Numbered from the stretch's first letter, positions 1 to 9,135 are shown. The stretch is 33,766 nt of DNA from Elusimicrobiota bacterium (GCA_016934855.1 JAFGSA010000075.1:1-33766), one strand, 5' to 3'. Translations and numbers: made by a program. The notes: generated by a model not told the origin, from the letters alone.

Positions 1-1562
1 CGTTCCCGGTCGATGTAATAGAAAAGATTGAAGTGATAAAAGGGCCCGGTTCCGTGCTTTACGGATCGGGAGCTTTTGCGGGCGTCATAAACATCATAAC
101 CGAGAAACCCGAAAAAACAGGCGTCACCCTTATAGGTCTCGCCGGCGAAGAGGGGGCTCTCGACGCTACTGGAAAAGTGAGCTATGCAGGAGATGAGGTA
201 TCAGTACTGGCGGCGGCGAAGAACTATACGATAAATGACTGGGAAACCGATTGGTCGTATTTTGATTCCATACTTCTTACGAAAATAACGAAAGAAGTCA
301 GTATAACCGATACCGGCACCGGCGGCTTCGTAGATGTCAACTACAAGAATTTCCGCGTGATGTCGAGCATAAACCAGTGGCAGAAATTCTACGCCATACC
401 CGATTTCGCCTCTTTCTTTCAGGCGGACGGCAACATCACGATGAAAAAGGAGTTCGCCAACGTCGGATATTCCCATGAAATGAGCGACAAGCTCAGCATG
501 GATGTCAACGGGAGCCTTACGCGCTCCAGGGCGAGGGTCACCCATTGGCCCGGTTATGACCGCGATTCACATGAGATCCTGGGAGAAGTAACCGGTTTTT
601 ATACCGCATCCGACGAGCTCAGGCTTGTCTTCGGCGGGACATACCGCCTGATCACTGCAGTCGAGCATAACGAGGGTTTCGTCGAAGCGTCGCTCGATGC
701 CGACCGTTATGACGCCGCGTTATACACGCAGGCGGATTACTGGGTGAATGACACATTGAAGCTGATCGGCGGGATCCAGGGCAACAAGGTCGAGGATATA
801 GACGACATGGGTATAGTGCCGCGCGTTGGCGTGATCAAGTATCTTGTGCCCGAGCTGAACGTGAAGGCGCTTTACAGCAGCGCTTTCAGGGCTCCCAGTC
901 TTCACCAGGTATACCTTGACTTCCCGGGATTAAAGGGAGATACGGACAACACCTCCGAACTGGTTGACACTATTGACGTGGGCCTCAATTACAACAAGGA
1001 AAAGCTTCAGGGCTCGGTCAATTATTTCTACAGCCAGATAGAGGACCTCATCTACCAGGACAGGTCCAATCCCGTGGATCCCGTGTACGCTAACGGAGGG
1101 GAACTGACCATACAGGGGTTCGAGTGCGAAGGTAAGTATTATGCGACCAGGGAATTCCTGCTGCTCGCCTCCGCGCTTTACCAGCAGAGCGAAGATGACG
1201 ATGATAACGATCATGTAACTCCGATACCCGAGATGAGCGGCAAGCTCGGCGTGAGCTACATGGCCGACAGCGGAATAACAGTAGGTTTATTCGATAATTA
1301 CCACGGTGACTTTGACTCCATATATGATACCGTGGACGGCAACCCGAGCCCGGAAGCCTACAACACGCTTGACCTTAACTGCCGGTTCGAGATGGGCAAA
1401 CTCTCGACCGCCAGCTTATGGGAAGACGTGACTTTCCTTGTCCGCGTCGACAACCTGACAGACGAGGAGATATGGCTTCCGAACTGGCAGATGCTGCCGG
1501 GGCAGTCAATACCGGTGACCCAGGGCAGGACCGCGTACGTCGGAGCCGAAGTAGCCTTCTAG
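1..1562 (+). CDS. TonB-dependent outer-membrane receptor, 5'-truncated by window edge
   Basis: The frame is open from the first bases and ends at TAG 1560-1562, giving 519 visible residues; the plug N-terminus lies outside the window. The visible part opens with the end of the plug domain: FPVDVIEKIEVIKGPGSVLY then GSGAFAGVINIIT, the conserved signature of TonB-dependent receptors. The rest is a beta-barrel of alternating aromatic/polar strands, including YSSAFRAPSLHQ and a C-terminal strand ending in Phe (AYVGAEVAF), as expected for Bam-inserted barrels. Such receptors import scarce ligands (siderophores, cobalamin, metals, sugars) using TonB-ExbBD energy. The substrate cannot be read here: no cobalamin riboswitch or partner permease is visible. 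It is clearly paralogous to the next gene (shared plug motif, barrel segments and C-terminus). The GTG at 33 is internal, not a start. Confidence 0.93.
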   Translation, partial: FPVDVIEKIEVIKGPGSVLYGSGAFAGVINIITEKPEKTGVTLIGLAGEEGALDATGKVSYAGDEVSVLAAAKNYTINDWETDWSYFDSILLTKITKEVSITDTGTGGFVDVNYKNFRVMSSINQWQKFYAIPDFASFFQADGNITMKKEFANVGYSHEMSDKLSMDVNGSLTRSRARVTHWPGYDRDSHEILGEVTGFYTASDELRLVFGGTYRLITAVEHNEGFVEASLDADRYDAALYTQADYWVNDTLKLIGGIQGNKVEDIDDMGIVPRVGVIKYLVPELNVKALYSSAFRAPSLHQVYLDFPGLKGDTDNTSELVDTIDVGLNYNKEKLQGSVNYFYSQIEDLIYQDRSNPVDPVYANGGELTIQGFECEGKYYATREFLLLASALYQQSEDDDDNDHVTPIPEMSGKLGVSYMADSGITVGLFDNYHGDFDSIYDTVDGNPSPEAYNTLDLNCRFEMGKLSTASLWEDVTFLVRVDNLTDEEIWLPNWQMLPGQSIPVTQGRTAYVGAEVAF

Positions 1563-1587
1563 CACCTAATTACCGGCGAACGGATAT

Positions 1588-1621
1588 ATCAGGCAGAGCG
1601 GCCGATGGCTTCTCTGCCTGA
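1588..1621 (+). terminator. Hairpin after first TonB receptor, same sequence as the one at 3782
   Basis: A 10-bp perfect stem (TCAGGCAGAG at 1589-1598 with CTCTGCCTGA at 1612-1621) encloses a 13-nt loop that can itself form GCC-GAT-GGC. It starts 26 bp after the receptor stop. It is not followed by a T-tract, so it would be a poor intrinsic terminator in the plus direction. It may act as a 3' stabilising hairpin or be a decayed or copied terminator. The 35 bp at 1587-1621 are identical to 3781-3815. Confidence 0.6.
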
Positions 1622-1697
1622 GTCCGAAAAATACTCATCTCATCCTCCTGCCGCGCGAAATATACCTGTTTACATATATTGTCAGAGGATAAATTCC

Positions 1698-1726
1698 TTG
1701 ACATTGTATTCTCTAATTAATATAAT
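1698..1726 (+). promoter_or_regulatory. Sigma70-type promoter for second TonB receptor
   Basis: TTGACA (1698-1703), a 17-bp spacer and TATAAT (1721-1726): a full consensus match. Transcription would start near 1733, leaving a leader of about 30 nt with GGAGG at 1751-1755, eight bases before the ATG at 1764. The second receptor therefore has its own strong promoter and a normal ribosome binding site. No Fur-box or riboswitch was recognised. Confidence 0.8.
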
Positions 1727-1763
1727 TCCTTATAACTGAGAGAAAAAAACGGAGGCAATTCTT

Positions 1764-3692
1764 ATGACAAAAATCATCATTCCTGCATTGATCGTTTTCA
1801 GCATGCTCCTGCCGCAGCGCCTGAGCGCCGCCATGGGAGAGGAGCTCCTTTTCATGGAAGTACCCATGGTCGTCACCGCATCCAAAAAAGAGGAGAAGAT
1901 CCAGGATGCTCCGGCGGTAGTCACGGTCATTACCGCTAAAGAAATAAAAGATTTTGGTGCGAATACTTTTTATGATATATTACTGAGAATGCCGAGCATC
2001 CAGCCTATCGGCTCCCATCTATATCCCCGGAATGCCGCAGTCGTGCGCGGAGATCTTGTAGGGCATTACGACAACCATGTGTTGATCTTGATTAACGGAA
2101 GGCCCTTCAGGGAGGATGTCACCGGAGGATTGAACGCGGCTTTTTACAATATGTTCCCTGTTGAAGCGATCGAGAGGATAGAGTTCGTACACGGACCGGG
2201 TTCCGTATTATACGGGACAAACGCTTTTGACGGAGTTATAAACGTCATTACAAAAAAGCCCGCAGAAGATGTGGAAGCTGAAATTACCGCAGGCGCAGGT
2301 TCTTTTGGGGCAACTATAGGCAAAGGGAATATCGGAGTTAGCAGTGATGACTTGGATTTATCTGCAAACGTGAACTACTTTAAAGACGACGGATGGGAAT
2401 ATGAAGCTATCACATGTTCTCCGGTGCCGGGAAGTGATTATGACGGCTCGACTGAATTTGGAAACGACAATATAAGCGGCCTTGTATTCCTTCGATATAA
2501 GGATTTCACGTTCAATTGCTATCTTGCCAATCTTGAACAGACGAATCTAGGGCTTGTTCCCATGTGGCAGGCTGTCGGCACCGACGGAGAGAGCTGGCTT
2601 ACGACGAACAGGCGCTTTGCCGATATAGGATATACCAAACAGCTTTCAGGAGATTATACTGTTCAAGCCAACATAACGCATAATTACTATATGTTTAGAT
2701 CCTACAGCTTCAGCAGTGCTGCTTCAAGCGAGGGTGCTTATGACGTCTTGGAGGAAGTTTCACTGAGCGGGCCGCTCACAGAAGAAGCTAATTTTCTAGT
2801 AGGCGGAGTGCTGACCCAGTTGTATTCACTGGATCTTAATAAAGCCAAAATAGACGAGTTCGATCTGAACTATTATTCAGGATATATGCAGCTGGATTAT
2901 AAGCCGATAGACAAGTTGAAACTTGTCACCGGAGCCCAGTACAACAAACCTGAAGATATAGACGGTGTCACTGTTCCCCGCATAGGCGCGGTATACCAGC
3001 TTTCAGACACTTTCGGAACAAAAGTCTCATATGCCGAGGCTTTCAGATCCCCGTGGTCGGTGGAAACCAGGACTTATTTCCCGGGCGTATTAGTGGGGAA
3101 CTCCTCCCTGGAGCCCGAAAAAGTAAAGACGCTTGATCTGCAGTTATTATACAACACGAGTAAATACCAGTCATCTTTAACCCTGTTCAAGAACAGCTAC
3201 GAGGACCTCATCACGCGTGTCGCCCATCCGACGATACCGGCCACCAGTTCTTATGATAACGAAGGCACGATGGATATCCAGGGGGTAGAAATCGAGTCTA
3301 AAGTATCGCTTTTATCTAATTTTTATCTGGAAGGTTCGGGAACCTATCAGACAGAAAAAGACGAAAAGGTATTGGCACCGGACTACATGCTGAAAGCCGG
3401 TGTGTCTTATCATACTGAATCCGGGTTAACAGCGAGTATCTTTGACAGTTATTTCGGCGAGCCGGCCGAAAACCCGGGCAAAGTGCTGAACCCTGAAGCA
3501 GAAGCGGTTCACATGGTAAGCATGAACATCAACTACATCGTGCCCTCTATGGAATCACTCTCTCTCAACCTTTTTGTACAGAACGCTCTGGACCAGGATT
3601 ATGATTATCCAGAATTTTCAAAGAACTGGGTTAATACATTGCCGCTGGAGCCCGGACGCGCTGTATACGGCACGGTTTCCTACGCGTTTTAA
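1764..3692 (+). CDS. TonB-dependent outer-membrane receptor (complete)
   Basis: 642 residues. A signal peptide covers about residues 1-22 (MTKIIIPALIVFSMLLPQRL, cut near SAA). It is followed by a TonB-box-like segment (MEVPMVVTASKKEEKIQDAP) and a plug domain (about 40-160) with AVVRGDL, VLILINGRPF and the signature IERIEFVHGPGSVLYGTNAF. The rest is a 22-strand-type barrel ending in AVYGTVSYAF. The length is normal for the family. It sits 200 bp after a paralogue but has its own consensus promoter and GGAGG site, so it can be regulated separately. Base composition is more AT-rich than the first receptor and the downstream operon, which may mean a different history. Ligand unknown; cobalamin, a siderophore or another small chelate are all possible. 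Confidence 0.95.
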   Translation: MTKIIIPALIVFSMLLPQRLSAAMGEELLFMEVPMVVTASKKEEKIQDAPAVVTVITAKEIKDFGANTFYDILLRMPSIQPIGSHLYPRNAAVVRGDLVGHYDNHVLILINGRPFREDVTGGLNAAFYNMFPVEAIERIEFVHGPGSVLYGTNAFDGVINVITKKPAEDVEAEITAGAGSFGATIGKGNIGVSSDDLDLSANVNYFKDDGWEYEAITCSPVPGSDYDGSTEFGNDNISGLVFLRYKDFTFNCYLANLEQTNLGLVPMWQAVGTDGESWLTTNRRFADIGYTKQLSGDYTVQANITHNYYMFRSYSFSSAASSEGAYDVLEEVSLSGPLTEEANFLVGGVLTQLYSLDLNKAKIDEFDLNYYSGYMQLDYKPIDKLKLVTGAQYNKPEDIDGVTVPRIGAVYQLSDTFGTKVSYAEAFRSPWSVETRTYFPGVLVGNSSLEPEKVKTLDLQLLYNTSKYQSSLTLFKNSYEDLITRVAHPTIPATSSYDNEGTMDIQGVEIESKVSLLSNFYLEGSGTYQTEKDEKVLAPDYMLKAGVSYHTESGLTASIFDSYFGEPAENPGKVLNPEAEAVHMVSMNINYIVPSMESLSLNLFVQNALDQDYDYPEFSKNWVNTLPLEPGRAVYGTVSYAF

Positions 3693-3781
3693 ATTGCAGT
3701 TAGCCTTTTGTTAATCAGGGCAGAACGGCAAACGCAGGAGCAGAAATAGCCTCCTAAAAGCTATTCCTGTTTATCAAATTT

Positions 3782-3822
3782 ATCAGGCAGAGCGGCCGAT
3801 GGCTTCTCTGCCTGATTTTTTT
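3782..3822 (+). terminator. Rho-independent terminator after second TonB receptor
   Basis: An 11-bp perfect stem (3782-3792 with 3806-3816) and a 13-nt loop, followed by seven T in a row (3816-3822): a textbook intrinsic terminator 90 bp after the receptor stop. The hairpin including its loop is identical to 1587-1621. Just upstream, 3748-3773 contains another short inverted repeat (AATAGC/GCTATT). Confidence 0.85.
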
Positions 3823-3839
3823 ATATACCGGCTATCCGG

Positions 3840-3868
3840 TTGTCATTTGCATTTCAATATAATATAAT
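3840..3868 (+). promoter_or_regulatory. Promoter giving a leaderless response-regulator mRNA
   Basis: TTGTCA (3840-3845), a 17-bp spacer and TATAAT (3863-3868). The ATG of the response regulator is at 3875, six bases beyond the -10 box, which is where transcription should start. There is no room for a Shine-Dalgarno sequence, so the message is predicted to be leaderless. Confidence 0.7.
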
Positions 3869-3874
3869 TGCATC

Positions 3875-4261
3875 ATGATACTGGGACCCATAAAACAGAA
3901 AAGCGTTTTAATCGTTGATGACGATTCTGCAGTAAGAAGGCTCCTATCGGTATATTTCAAATCGTGCGGTTTCGCCACGCTTGAGGCGGACACCGGAATA
4001 AAGGCGATAGAAATATCCAAGAAAGAGATCCCCGCGCTTATACTTATGGACCTGGACATGCCCGAACTTAACGGACTGGATGCCTGCGAAATAATCAAAC
4101 ACGAAGAAAAGACTAAAAAAATACCGGTAATACTTCTGACCGGTTCTTCAAAGATCTCCGATATTGACGGAGCTTACAGGAAAGGCGCGGCCGATTATGT
4201 TATTAAACCGATAGTCTGGGACAGGTTTAAAACAAAGATCGCGCGGTTCGTCAAGCTGTAG
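3875..4261 (+). CDS. Stand-alone response-regulator receiver domain (CheY-like)
   Basis: 128 residues forming one REC domain with no output domain. Visible key residues are the acidic pocket Asp15-Asp17 (VLIVDDDSAV), the phospho-acceptor Asp59 (LILMDLDMPELNG), the switch Thr89 (VILLTGSS) and the conserved Lys111 (YVIKPI). It should be phosphorylated by a histidine kinase and act through protein contact rather than DNA binding. It is monocistronic: a terminator precedes it and the convergent RND gene ends 38 bp later. No adjacent kinase is present; the kinase at 11.2 kb already has a partner regulator. The start is fixed by the near-consensus promoter whose -10 box ends six bases before the ATG. 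The partner and the process controlled are unknown. Confidence 0.93.
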   Translation: MILGPIKQKSVLIVDDDSAVRRLLSVYFKSCGFATLEADTGIKAIEISKKEIPALILMDLDMPELNGLDACEIIKHEEKTKKIPVILLTGSSKISDIDGAYRKGAADYVIKPIVWDRFKTKIARFVKL

Positions 4262-4299
4262 GAAAGTAACCAGCTGAATTTAATCGGGCCGGGCGGGCC

Positions 4300-7041
4300 T
4301 TACTCGCCGGCGGTTTCGCCTTTTTTTACCCTTTTTGCGTCTATCAGCCCTATTATTGGAGCCAGCACAGAAACGCTTGTGAGAAAACAGGCCGCCACGC
4401 CCAGGAACATCGCTCCGCCCAGGCTCGCGAATCCGCGGTAGATAGAAAATACAAGGGATCCGAACGCCAGCATGGTAGTCAGGCTGGTAAGCAGTATGGC
4501 CTTACCCGTACTGGCGTACACCTGCCTCACCGCGCCCCTGCCTTCCGCCATCCAGCGGTGCACTATGTGCACGCCGTCGTCTATGCCGATACCGATGATG
4601 AGCGGAAGGCCCAGCACGTTCATCACCGTGAACTGCATTCCGGCAAGTTTCATCAGCCCTACCATCCACAGGGCCCCGAGAAGAAGAGGTATCATGGCTA
4701 TAACGGCGTACAGGGGTTTCCCGAAATCCGCAAGAAGTATAATGAACACAAGCAATATGGTCAGCGCGAGCGCTTTCCTGCCGTCTTCTCCCATTATATC
4801 TATGAGGTATTTCATAATAATAGACATGCCGGTGGCTTTCCCGCTTATGCTTTCCAGGGTTTCAGAAAATCTCTCCATGACGGTCTTGTCTTTCCATATG
4901 TTCATCGCAGGATAAGCGGTCACCAGGAAGAGGTTCCTGTCCCTGTTAGCGTACCTGTCTAATATGGAATCCGGGAGGTCTTCCAGCGTCAGTATGTCTT
5001 CCGAGCTCATGGACATGGCCGATTCCCTGAAGTACGGGGAAAAGACATCCTGGAACGAGGAGAGCCTCTCGCGGGAAGTCTCGGCGTTTTTTTCCATGTA
5101 TTCCATAAGCCCGCCTATTATATCGGGACTCTGCGGGTTTTCCGGATCGCCCGTTATCTTCGTGCATTTCGCGTCCACCTTGTCCTGCCCTCCCAGGTAT
5201 GCCATATCCTGCATCTCCATCACATTCATCCGGAGCCTGTCCAGCTCATCAATGAACCTTACGGCGTTTTCCCTGTCCACAGCCGGCTGGAGCCGCGAGG
5301 CGGCGAGCGCTTTCCTTATCTGCCTTATGTGCGGCAGCCTGCGTTCCTGCTCCTCTTTTGACGGAAGGTACAGCGATATGTCTTCGACGGACGCGATGAG
5401 CGGTTTCTCCTTCAGCAGGGAAGCGGTTTTCCTTGATTCCTCCGGGCTGTCCGCCAATACCATGCCGTAATCTATACTGAGATCGAACTTGTCTATTATC
5501 GTGTCTTCCAGTTCTACGGATTTCAGTCCTTTAGGTTCCAGGTTAAGGTAATTATGGTCGAACGTTATCTTGGACGCCGCATATACCAGAACCGCGCTTA
5601 TAACGATCACGCCGGCCAGGCTCTTTATGTAATGCCTGCTGAGCCAGTGTCCCGCAACCCCCAGCGACCTGAAGGATATGTCAGCGGTCTTCCGCTTTTC
5701 GCCCTTCGCTGCGCTTATCCTGTCTCTTTTTTTCTCTCTGAGCACGAGCAGAGCGGGTAAAAGAAGGAAAGTCGCCAGCAGCACCATTATCACTCCGCCC
5801 CCCAGCACTATCCCCATTTCCTTCATACCCCTGGTCCTCGCGATGGTCACGGCGAAAAAAGCCGCGGCCGTGGTCAGCGCGCCGGTTATTATGCCTTTCC
5901 CGGTATTCCTGAACGTGACGGACAGGGACTCTTCGATGCCCTTCCCGAGCGACCTGTTCTCCGTGAAGACGGATATAATATGTATGCTGAAATCTATACC
6001 CAGCCCGATCAGTATGACAGCCATCATGGCGCTCATCATGTTGAGCGACCCCAGCGTGACGGTGACCAGCCCTACGGCCCATATGACCCCGACTATCAGG
6101 GTCAAAAGTCCGTAGAGCGGGGCCATCCACATCCTGAAGGCGATTATCAGCATGGCAAGCACTGCTGCCAGGGCTATGACCGTTGTATAACCCAGGCTCT
6201 TTTCTATGGATACGTTCTCGTCATGCTGGACGGCGACCATTCCTGTCAGCCCGGCTTTTACGCCTTCATACCGGGGCAGCATGCCGTCTATGACTTCCTG
6301 CATGCTGTCCACGCTGTATGTCACTTTATCCATATCCATCATGGTAAAATTGGGAACAGCCAGTATTATAAGAGCGTCCTTGCCGTAAGAGAGCATGTAG
6401 TCTTCCCCGAACAGTATCTTATCGGCAGTCTTCCTGACGTCATCTTCGCTCAGGCGCTCGCCGGAGACCGAACGCTGTATCTGTCTGACGAGATTCTCTA
6501 TGCCGTCGAGGAAGATAAAGGCATTATCCTCCTTTTCCCTGGTGGACATCGATCCTTCTTTCGCGATGTACACTTTTTCCAGGCTGTCATTGATATTCGT
6601 GACCAGCGGCAGGAGGTTGGGGTCCATGAAGAGCCCCTTCATGTCTTCCATATCCTCTTCTTTTACGAGCATAAGCCCGTGCTTCTTTATGAACCCGGTT
6701 TCTGCCCTGTAGTCTATCCTCTTGATGTATTTCTTCCCGTCGGACGGGTCTATAAGATCCTTAAAAAGCGGAACGGCCTCGTCGGCGAACCTCTTTATCT
6801 TTTCTTCCTCCCCCTCGACCATTACTACGATGTTGGTCGCCGAAGTGAATTCCTCCACCACCTTGTTGAACTGCACTGTGCTGGGATGGTTTTCCGGCAG
6901 CAGGTCGGCCCATCTCATATTCTGCTGGAGCTTCGTAGCCAGATAACCAAAACATGCCGTCAGGATAAAAACTGCAGCCAGTACCCGGAGCGGATATCTT
7001 GAGTGCAGCTGGGCCAGGATCTTAAGAAGCTTGTCTCTCAT
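4300..7041 (-). CDS. RND-superfamily exporter, HAE3/MMPL type (COG1033)
   Basis: 913 residues with the duplicated RND plan. TM1 is at about 18-36, with a large periplasmic loop at about 37-280. TM2-6 lie at about 285-433 and contain LIGLGIDFSIHI (about 344-355). A cytoplasmic linker rich in Lys/Arg (about 435-455) follows, then TM7 at about 474-492, a second periplasmic loop, and TM8-12 near the C-terminus with the matching LIIGIGIDDGVHIVHR motif. The family is proton-driven and moves hydrophobic molecules such as hopanoids, lipids or fatty acids within or out of the inner membrane. It is the last gene of a minus-strand operon, 15 bp after the DUF1302-like barrel and LolA-like protein. This trio is a recurrent arrangement, so the likely job is shuttling a lipid-like compound from inner membrane through periplasm to outer membrane. 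The cargo is unknown. Confidence 0.92.
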   Translation of the reverse strand: MRDKLLKILAQLHSRYPLRVLAAVFILTACFGYLATKLQQNMRWADLLPENHPSTVQFNKVVEEFTSATNIVVMVEGEEEKIKRFADEAVPLFKDLIDPSDGKKYIKRIDYRAETGFIKKHGLMLVKEEDMEDMKGLFMDPNLLPLVTNINDSLEKVYIAKEGSMSTREKEDNAFIFLDGIENLVRQIQRSVSGERLSEDDVRKTADKILFGEDYMLSYGKDALIILAVPNFTMMDMDKVTYSVDSMQEVIDGMLPRYEGVKAGLTGMVAVQHDENVSIEKSLGYTTVIALAAVLAMLIIAFRMWMAPLYGLLTLIVGVIWAVGLVTVTLGSLNMMSAMMAVILIGLGIDFSIHIISVFTENRSLGKGIEESLSVTFRNTGKGIITGALTTAAAFFAVTIARTRGMKEMGIVLGGGVIMVLLATFLLLPALLVLREKKRDRISAAKGEKRKTADISFRSLGVAGHWLSRHYIKSLAGVIVISAVLVYAASKITFDHNYLNLEPKGLKSVELEDTIIDKFDLSIDYGMVLADSPEESRKTASLLKEKPLIASVEDISLYLPSKEEQERRLPHIRQIRKALAASRLQPAVDRENAVRFIDELDRLRMNVMEMQDMAYLGGQDKVDAKCTKITGDPENPQSPDIIGGLMEYMEKNAETSRERLSSFQDVFSPYFRESAMSMSSEDILTLEDLPDSILDRYANRDRNLFLVTAYPAMNIWKDKTVMERFSETLESISGKATGMSIIMKYLIDIMGEDGRKALALTILLVFIILLADFGKPLYAVIAMIPLLLGALWMVGLMKLAGMQFTVMNVLGLPLIIGIGIDDGVHIVHRWMAEGRGAVRQVYASTGKAILLTSLTTMLAFGSLVFSIYRGFASLGGAMFLGVAACFLTSVSVLAPIIGLIDAKRVKKGETAGE

Positions 7042-7056
7042 ATCAGCAGGCAGGAA

Positions 7057-8223
7057 TCAGTAATAGACCCGGAGCCTTGCCAGTCCGCCGGACCCGAGAC
7101 TGCTGTCAAAGGCTGTGTCATCCTCTCCCATATTGAAATTCAGGAATATCTCGAGTTCCACGTTCTCGTACATGCTGTAGAGCATTGTCGGTATAAGGGC
7201 AAGACTGCCGTCGTCCGGGCAGCCCGCTACAGATGTCCCGACAGTGACGAGATCAGCCGCGGGACAGGAAAAAGTAACGTATAACTGGCTCCTGGATACG
7301 GATTTAGACTCGCCTGTCACGTATCCCAGCCAGTCGCCGGCCGTGTACCCGTCTTTGTCGCCGCTTTTTGATGAATTCCTGTAATACTCTGCGAGCATAT
7401 ATACTCCGCTTTTCAGCGTGTAGTCTGCCCCGGATACCCATTCGGAAAACTCCGGGTCGCCGTCGATATAATTATACGCGTATTCTCCCCACACGCCCAA
7501 CCCCAGGAGTTCCCCGGCAAGATCCGCGCCGACAAGTTCCCTTTTCTGCCGTTCCGTCGAAAAGTTTACGTAATCCGCGACATCGGTCCTCTTTCTTATA
7601 CCTATGAACGAATAGTCGAAATGCCCCGCGCCGCCCTTGAGCCTGAGCAGCCTGCAGGAATCCTCGTCGTTTTCGCCGGGACCGTAGATGACTACGAGAC
7701 CGTACCTGCTGTAGACCGGCAGGTAAGCGCGGTAAAGATTATGTCCGGGCTGTTCTCCGGACGGGTCTATTATATCCTTTTTGTTGAATATATCCGTGGG
7801 ATTCCACACATAACCGGTCCCGAGCGCCACCTGCTGTTTTCCCAGCGTCAGATCGGCGTATTTAAAAGGCAGCTTCACCATGGCGTTATCCAGCACTATC
7901 TCATCCTCGTATTCGAAAACATAATTACCCGCGTATTCTTCCGGGACGGAATTTTTAAGCTTCCCGGGGACAAAATCCAGCGCGTTCCAGCGGGTCCTGC
8001 CGTTATACTGGATCATATTCACGTTCGCTTCGAATATCATCTTCCCCTTTTCCAGCCTCAGGTCGGTCCTGAGCTTATTCGCCGAGACCTGGGAGTAATC
8101 ATCCGCCGAGAGCCCCGTGTATGAAGGCTCGAAATAGCCGTATATATCGGCTTCGGCGGCGGCGCGGCACCGGGCGGCAGGCGCCATGCAGGCCAGCAGG
8201 CAGATGATCACGGCATATCTCAT
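7057..8223 (-). CDS. DUF1302-like outer-membrane beta-barrel protein
   Basis: 388 residues with an N-terminal signal peptide (MRYAVIICLLACMAPAARC, cut near RAAAEA). The remainder is amphipathic beta-strands ending in an aromatic (LARLRVYY), as in outer-membrane barrels. The segment LGKQQVALGTGYVWNPTDIF followed by NKKDIIDP and a YRAYLPV strand resembles the conserved W..NP.D region of DUF1302 proteins; that resemblance is from memory. The start codon overlaps the stop of the LolA-like gene by four bases (ATGA), indicating translational coupling. In the operon it would be the outer-membrane end of the transport route served by the RND exporter downstream. It could also be a general alginate-export/porin-type barrel; the barrel assignment is firmer than the family. 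Confidence 0.8.
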   Translation of the reverse strand: MRYAVIICLLACMAPAARCRAAAEADIYGYFEPSYTGLSADDYSQVSANKLRTDLRLEKGKMIFEANVNMIQYNGRTRWNALDFVPGKLKNSVPEEYAGNYVFEYEDEIVLDNAMVKLPFKYADLTLGKQQVALGTGYVWNPTDIFNKKDIIDPSGEQPGHNLYRAYLPVYSRYGLVVIYGPGENDEDSCRLLRLKGGAGHFDYSFIGIRKRTDVADYVNFSTERQKRELVGADLAGELLGLGVWGEYAYNYIDGDPEFSEWVSGADYTLKSGVYMLAEYYRNSSKSGDKDGYTAGDWLGYVTGESKSVSRSQLYVTFSCPAADLVTVGTSVAGCPDDGSLALIPTMLYSMYENVELEIFLNFNMGEDDTAFDSSLGSGGLARLRVYY

Positions 8224-9005
8224 TTTAAAAGTCCCCTTTCGGTAAAGAGTTCGTCGCCGAGCTCTGCGTCATAATCCACCTTCAATATCTCCATGACGGT
8301 CTTAGTGTCATCGGTCCTGTTGTACATGACGATTTTCATGCCTGTGGGAATATTTTCGATCATCCTGATATCGTACTGGATGAGTTCCTTTAAAAGCAGC
8401 CGGGAATCGTCCAGGTCATAATATTGTATAGCAACCGGGAAATAGTTCTCCTTGATGACCCATATGACGAGCCTTGAGTATCCGGCGTCCGACCCCTGCT
8501 TCCTCTCGAGTTCCAGTTTATGGCACATATACCCTTCTTTTTCCTCTTCGCCCAGCAGCCTGCTGGTATAATCGTCGAGAAAAGCGTCCCCTGAACCCAT
8601 ATCCTCATACGAGAAATCGCTTCCTTCCATCTTCTGCCTTTTAGCGTGCGTGGCGAGTTTCCTTACCCTTCCTGTCCTGGGGAAATACGCCCATATATCG
8701 TCGGCGTTATTGAGCATCAATATGGCCTGCCCCCTGGCCCTGGAAGGCTCTATATATCTTATAAGGTTCTTCTCGCCCCTGTTCTTGGAGTACGAATCAT
8801 ATATGAAAGTCCTCTCTTCGCCCGACGAGGTTATTATTGTCATGCTCATCCGGCCTTCGGAAGAATCTACGTTTATGACACTGTTCATTTTTTCGACTAT
8901 ATCCTGCGCGGCCATCGGCCTTTCTCCTGTATCTGCCGGCCAGGCCGATATGAACCCGCCCGCAACCAGAACCGCAGCTATTATATTTTTACGAATTCCG
9001 CCCAT
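8220..9005 (-). CDS. LolA-like periplasmic lipoprotein-sorting family protein (PF17131 type)
   Basis: 261 residues from the ATG at 9005, chosen over an ATG at 9032 because AAGGAG lies six bases upstream and a signal peptide begins there (MGGIRKNIIAAVLVAGGFIS, cut near AWPA). The mature protein has the hallmarks of the LolA_like family: DIVEKMNSV near the start, then ERTFIYDSYSKNRGEKNLIR, RARGQAILML, DIWAYFPRTGRVRKLATH and EGSDFSYEDMG, followed by a late strand containing YFPVAIQYYD. The fold is an open beta-barrel with a hydrophobic cavity. These proteins are typically encoded with RND/MMPL exporters and DUF1302-type barrels and probably carry the hydrophobic cargo across the periplasm. It is the first gene of the operon; a TATAAT-like element lies just upstream (about 9033-9038, minus) but its -35 is weak. 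Confidence 0.88.
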   Translation of the reverse strand: MGGIRKNIIAAVLVAGGFISAWPADTGERPMAAQDIVEKMNSVINVDSSEGRMSMTIITSSGEERTFIYDSYSKNRGEKNLIRYIEPSRARGQAILMLNNADDIWAYFPRTGRVRKLATHAKRQKMEGSDFSYEDMGSGDAFLDDYTSRLLGEEEKEGYMCHKLELERKQGSDAGYSRLVIWVIKENYFPVAIQYYDLDDSRLLLKELIQYDIRMIENIPTGMKIVMYNRTDDTKTVMEILKVDYDAELGDELFTERGLLK

Positions 9006-9135
9006 AACCGTCTCCTTAACGTTTTCTATCATTATATATAATATGAAGCATTTTTAAATACCCGGATTATACCCGCGCAGTGATATAAATGATTATATTG
9101 CTTATATTAGGAGAGATATGTATAATATATATAAC

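Noticed and set aside
4262..4299. GC-rich inverted repeat between convergent response regulator and RND genes as a terminator
   Set aside because: The stem is only about four base pairs and has no T-tract on either strand.
5980..7002. 340-codon open frame on the plus strand over the RND exporter
   Set aside because: His/Tyr/Gln-rich antisense shadow of an unmistakable RND gene.
9006..9032. ATG at 9032 as start of the LolA-like gene
   Set aside because: It lacks a ribosome binding site and would precede the signal peptide with charged residues; AAGGAG supports 9005.
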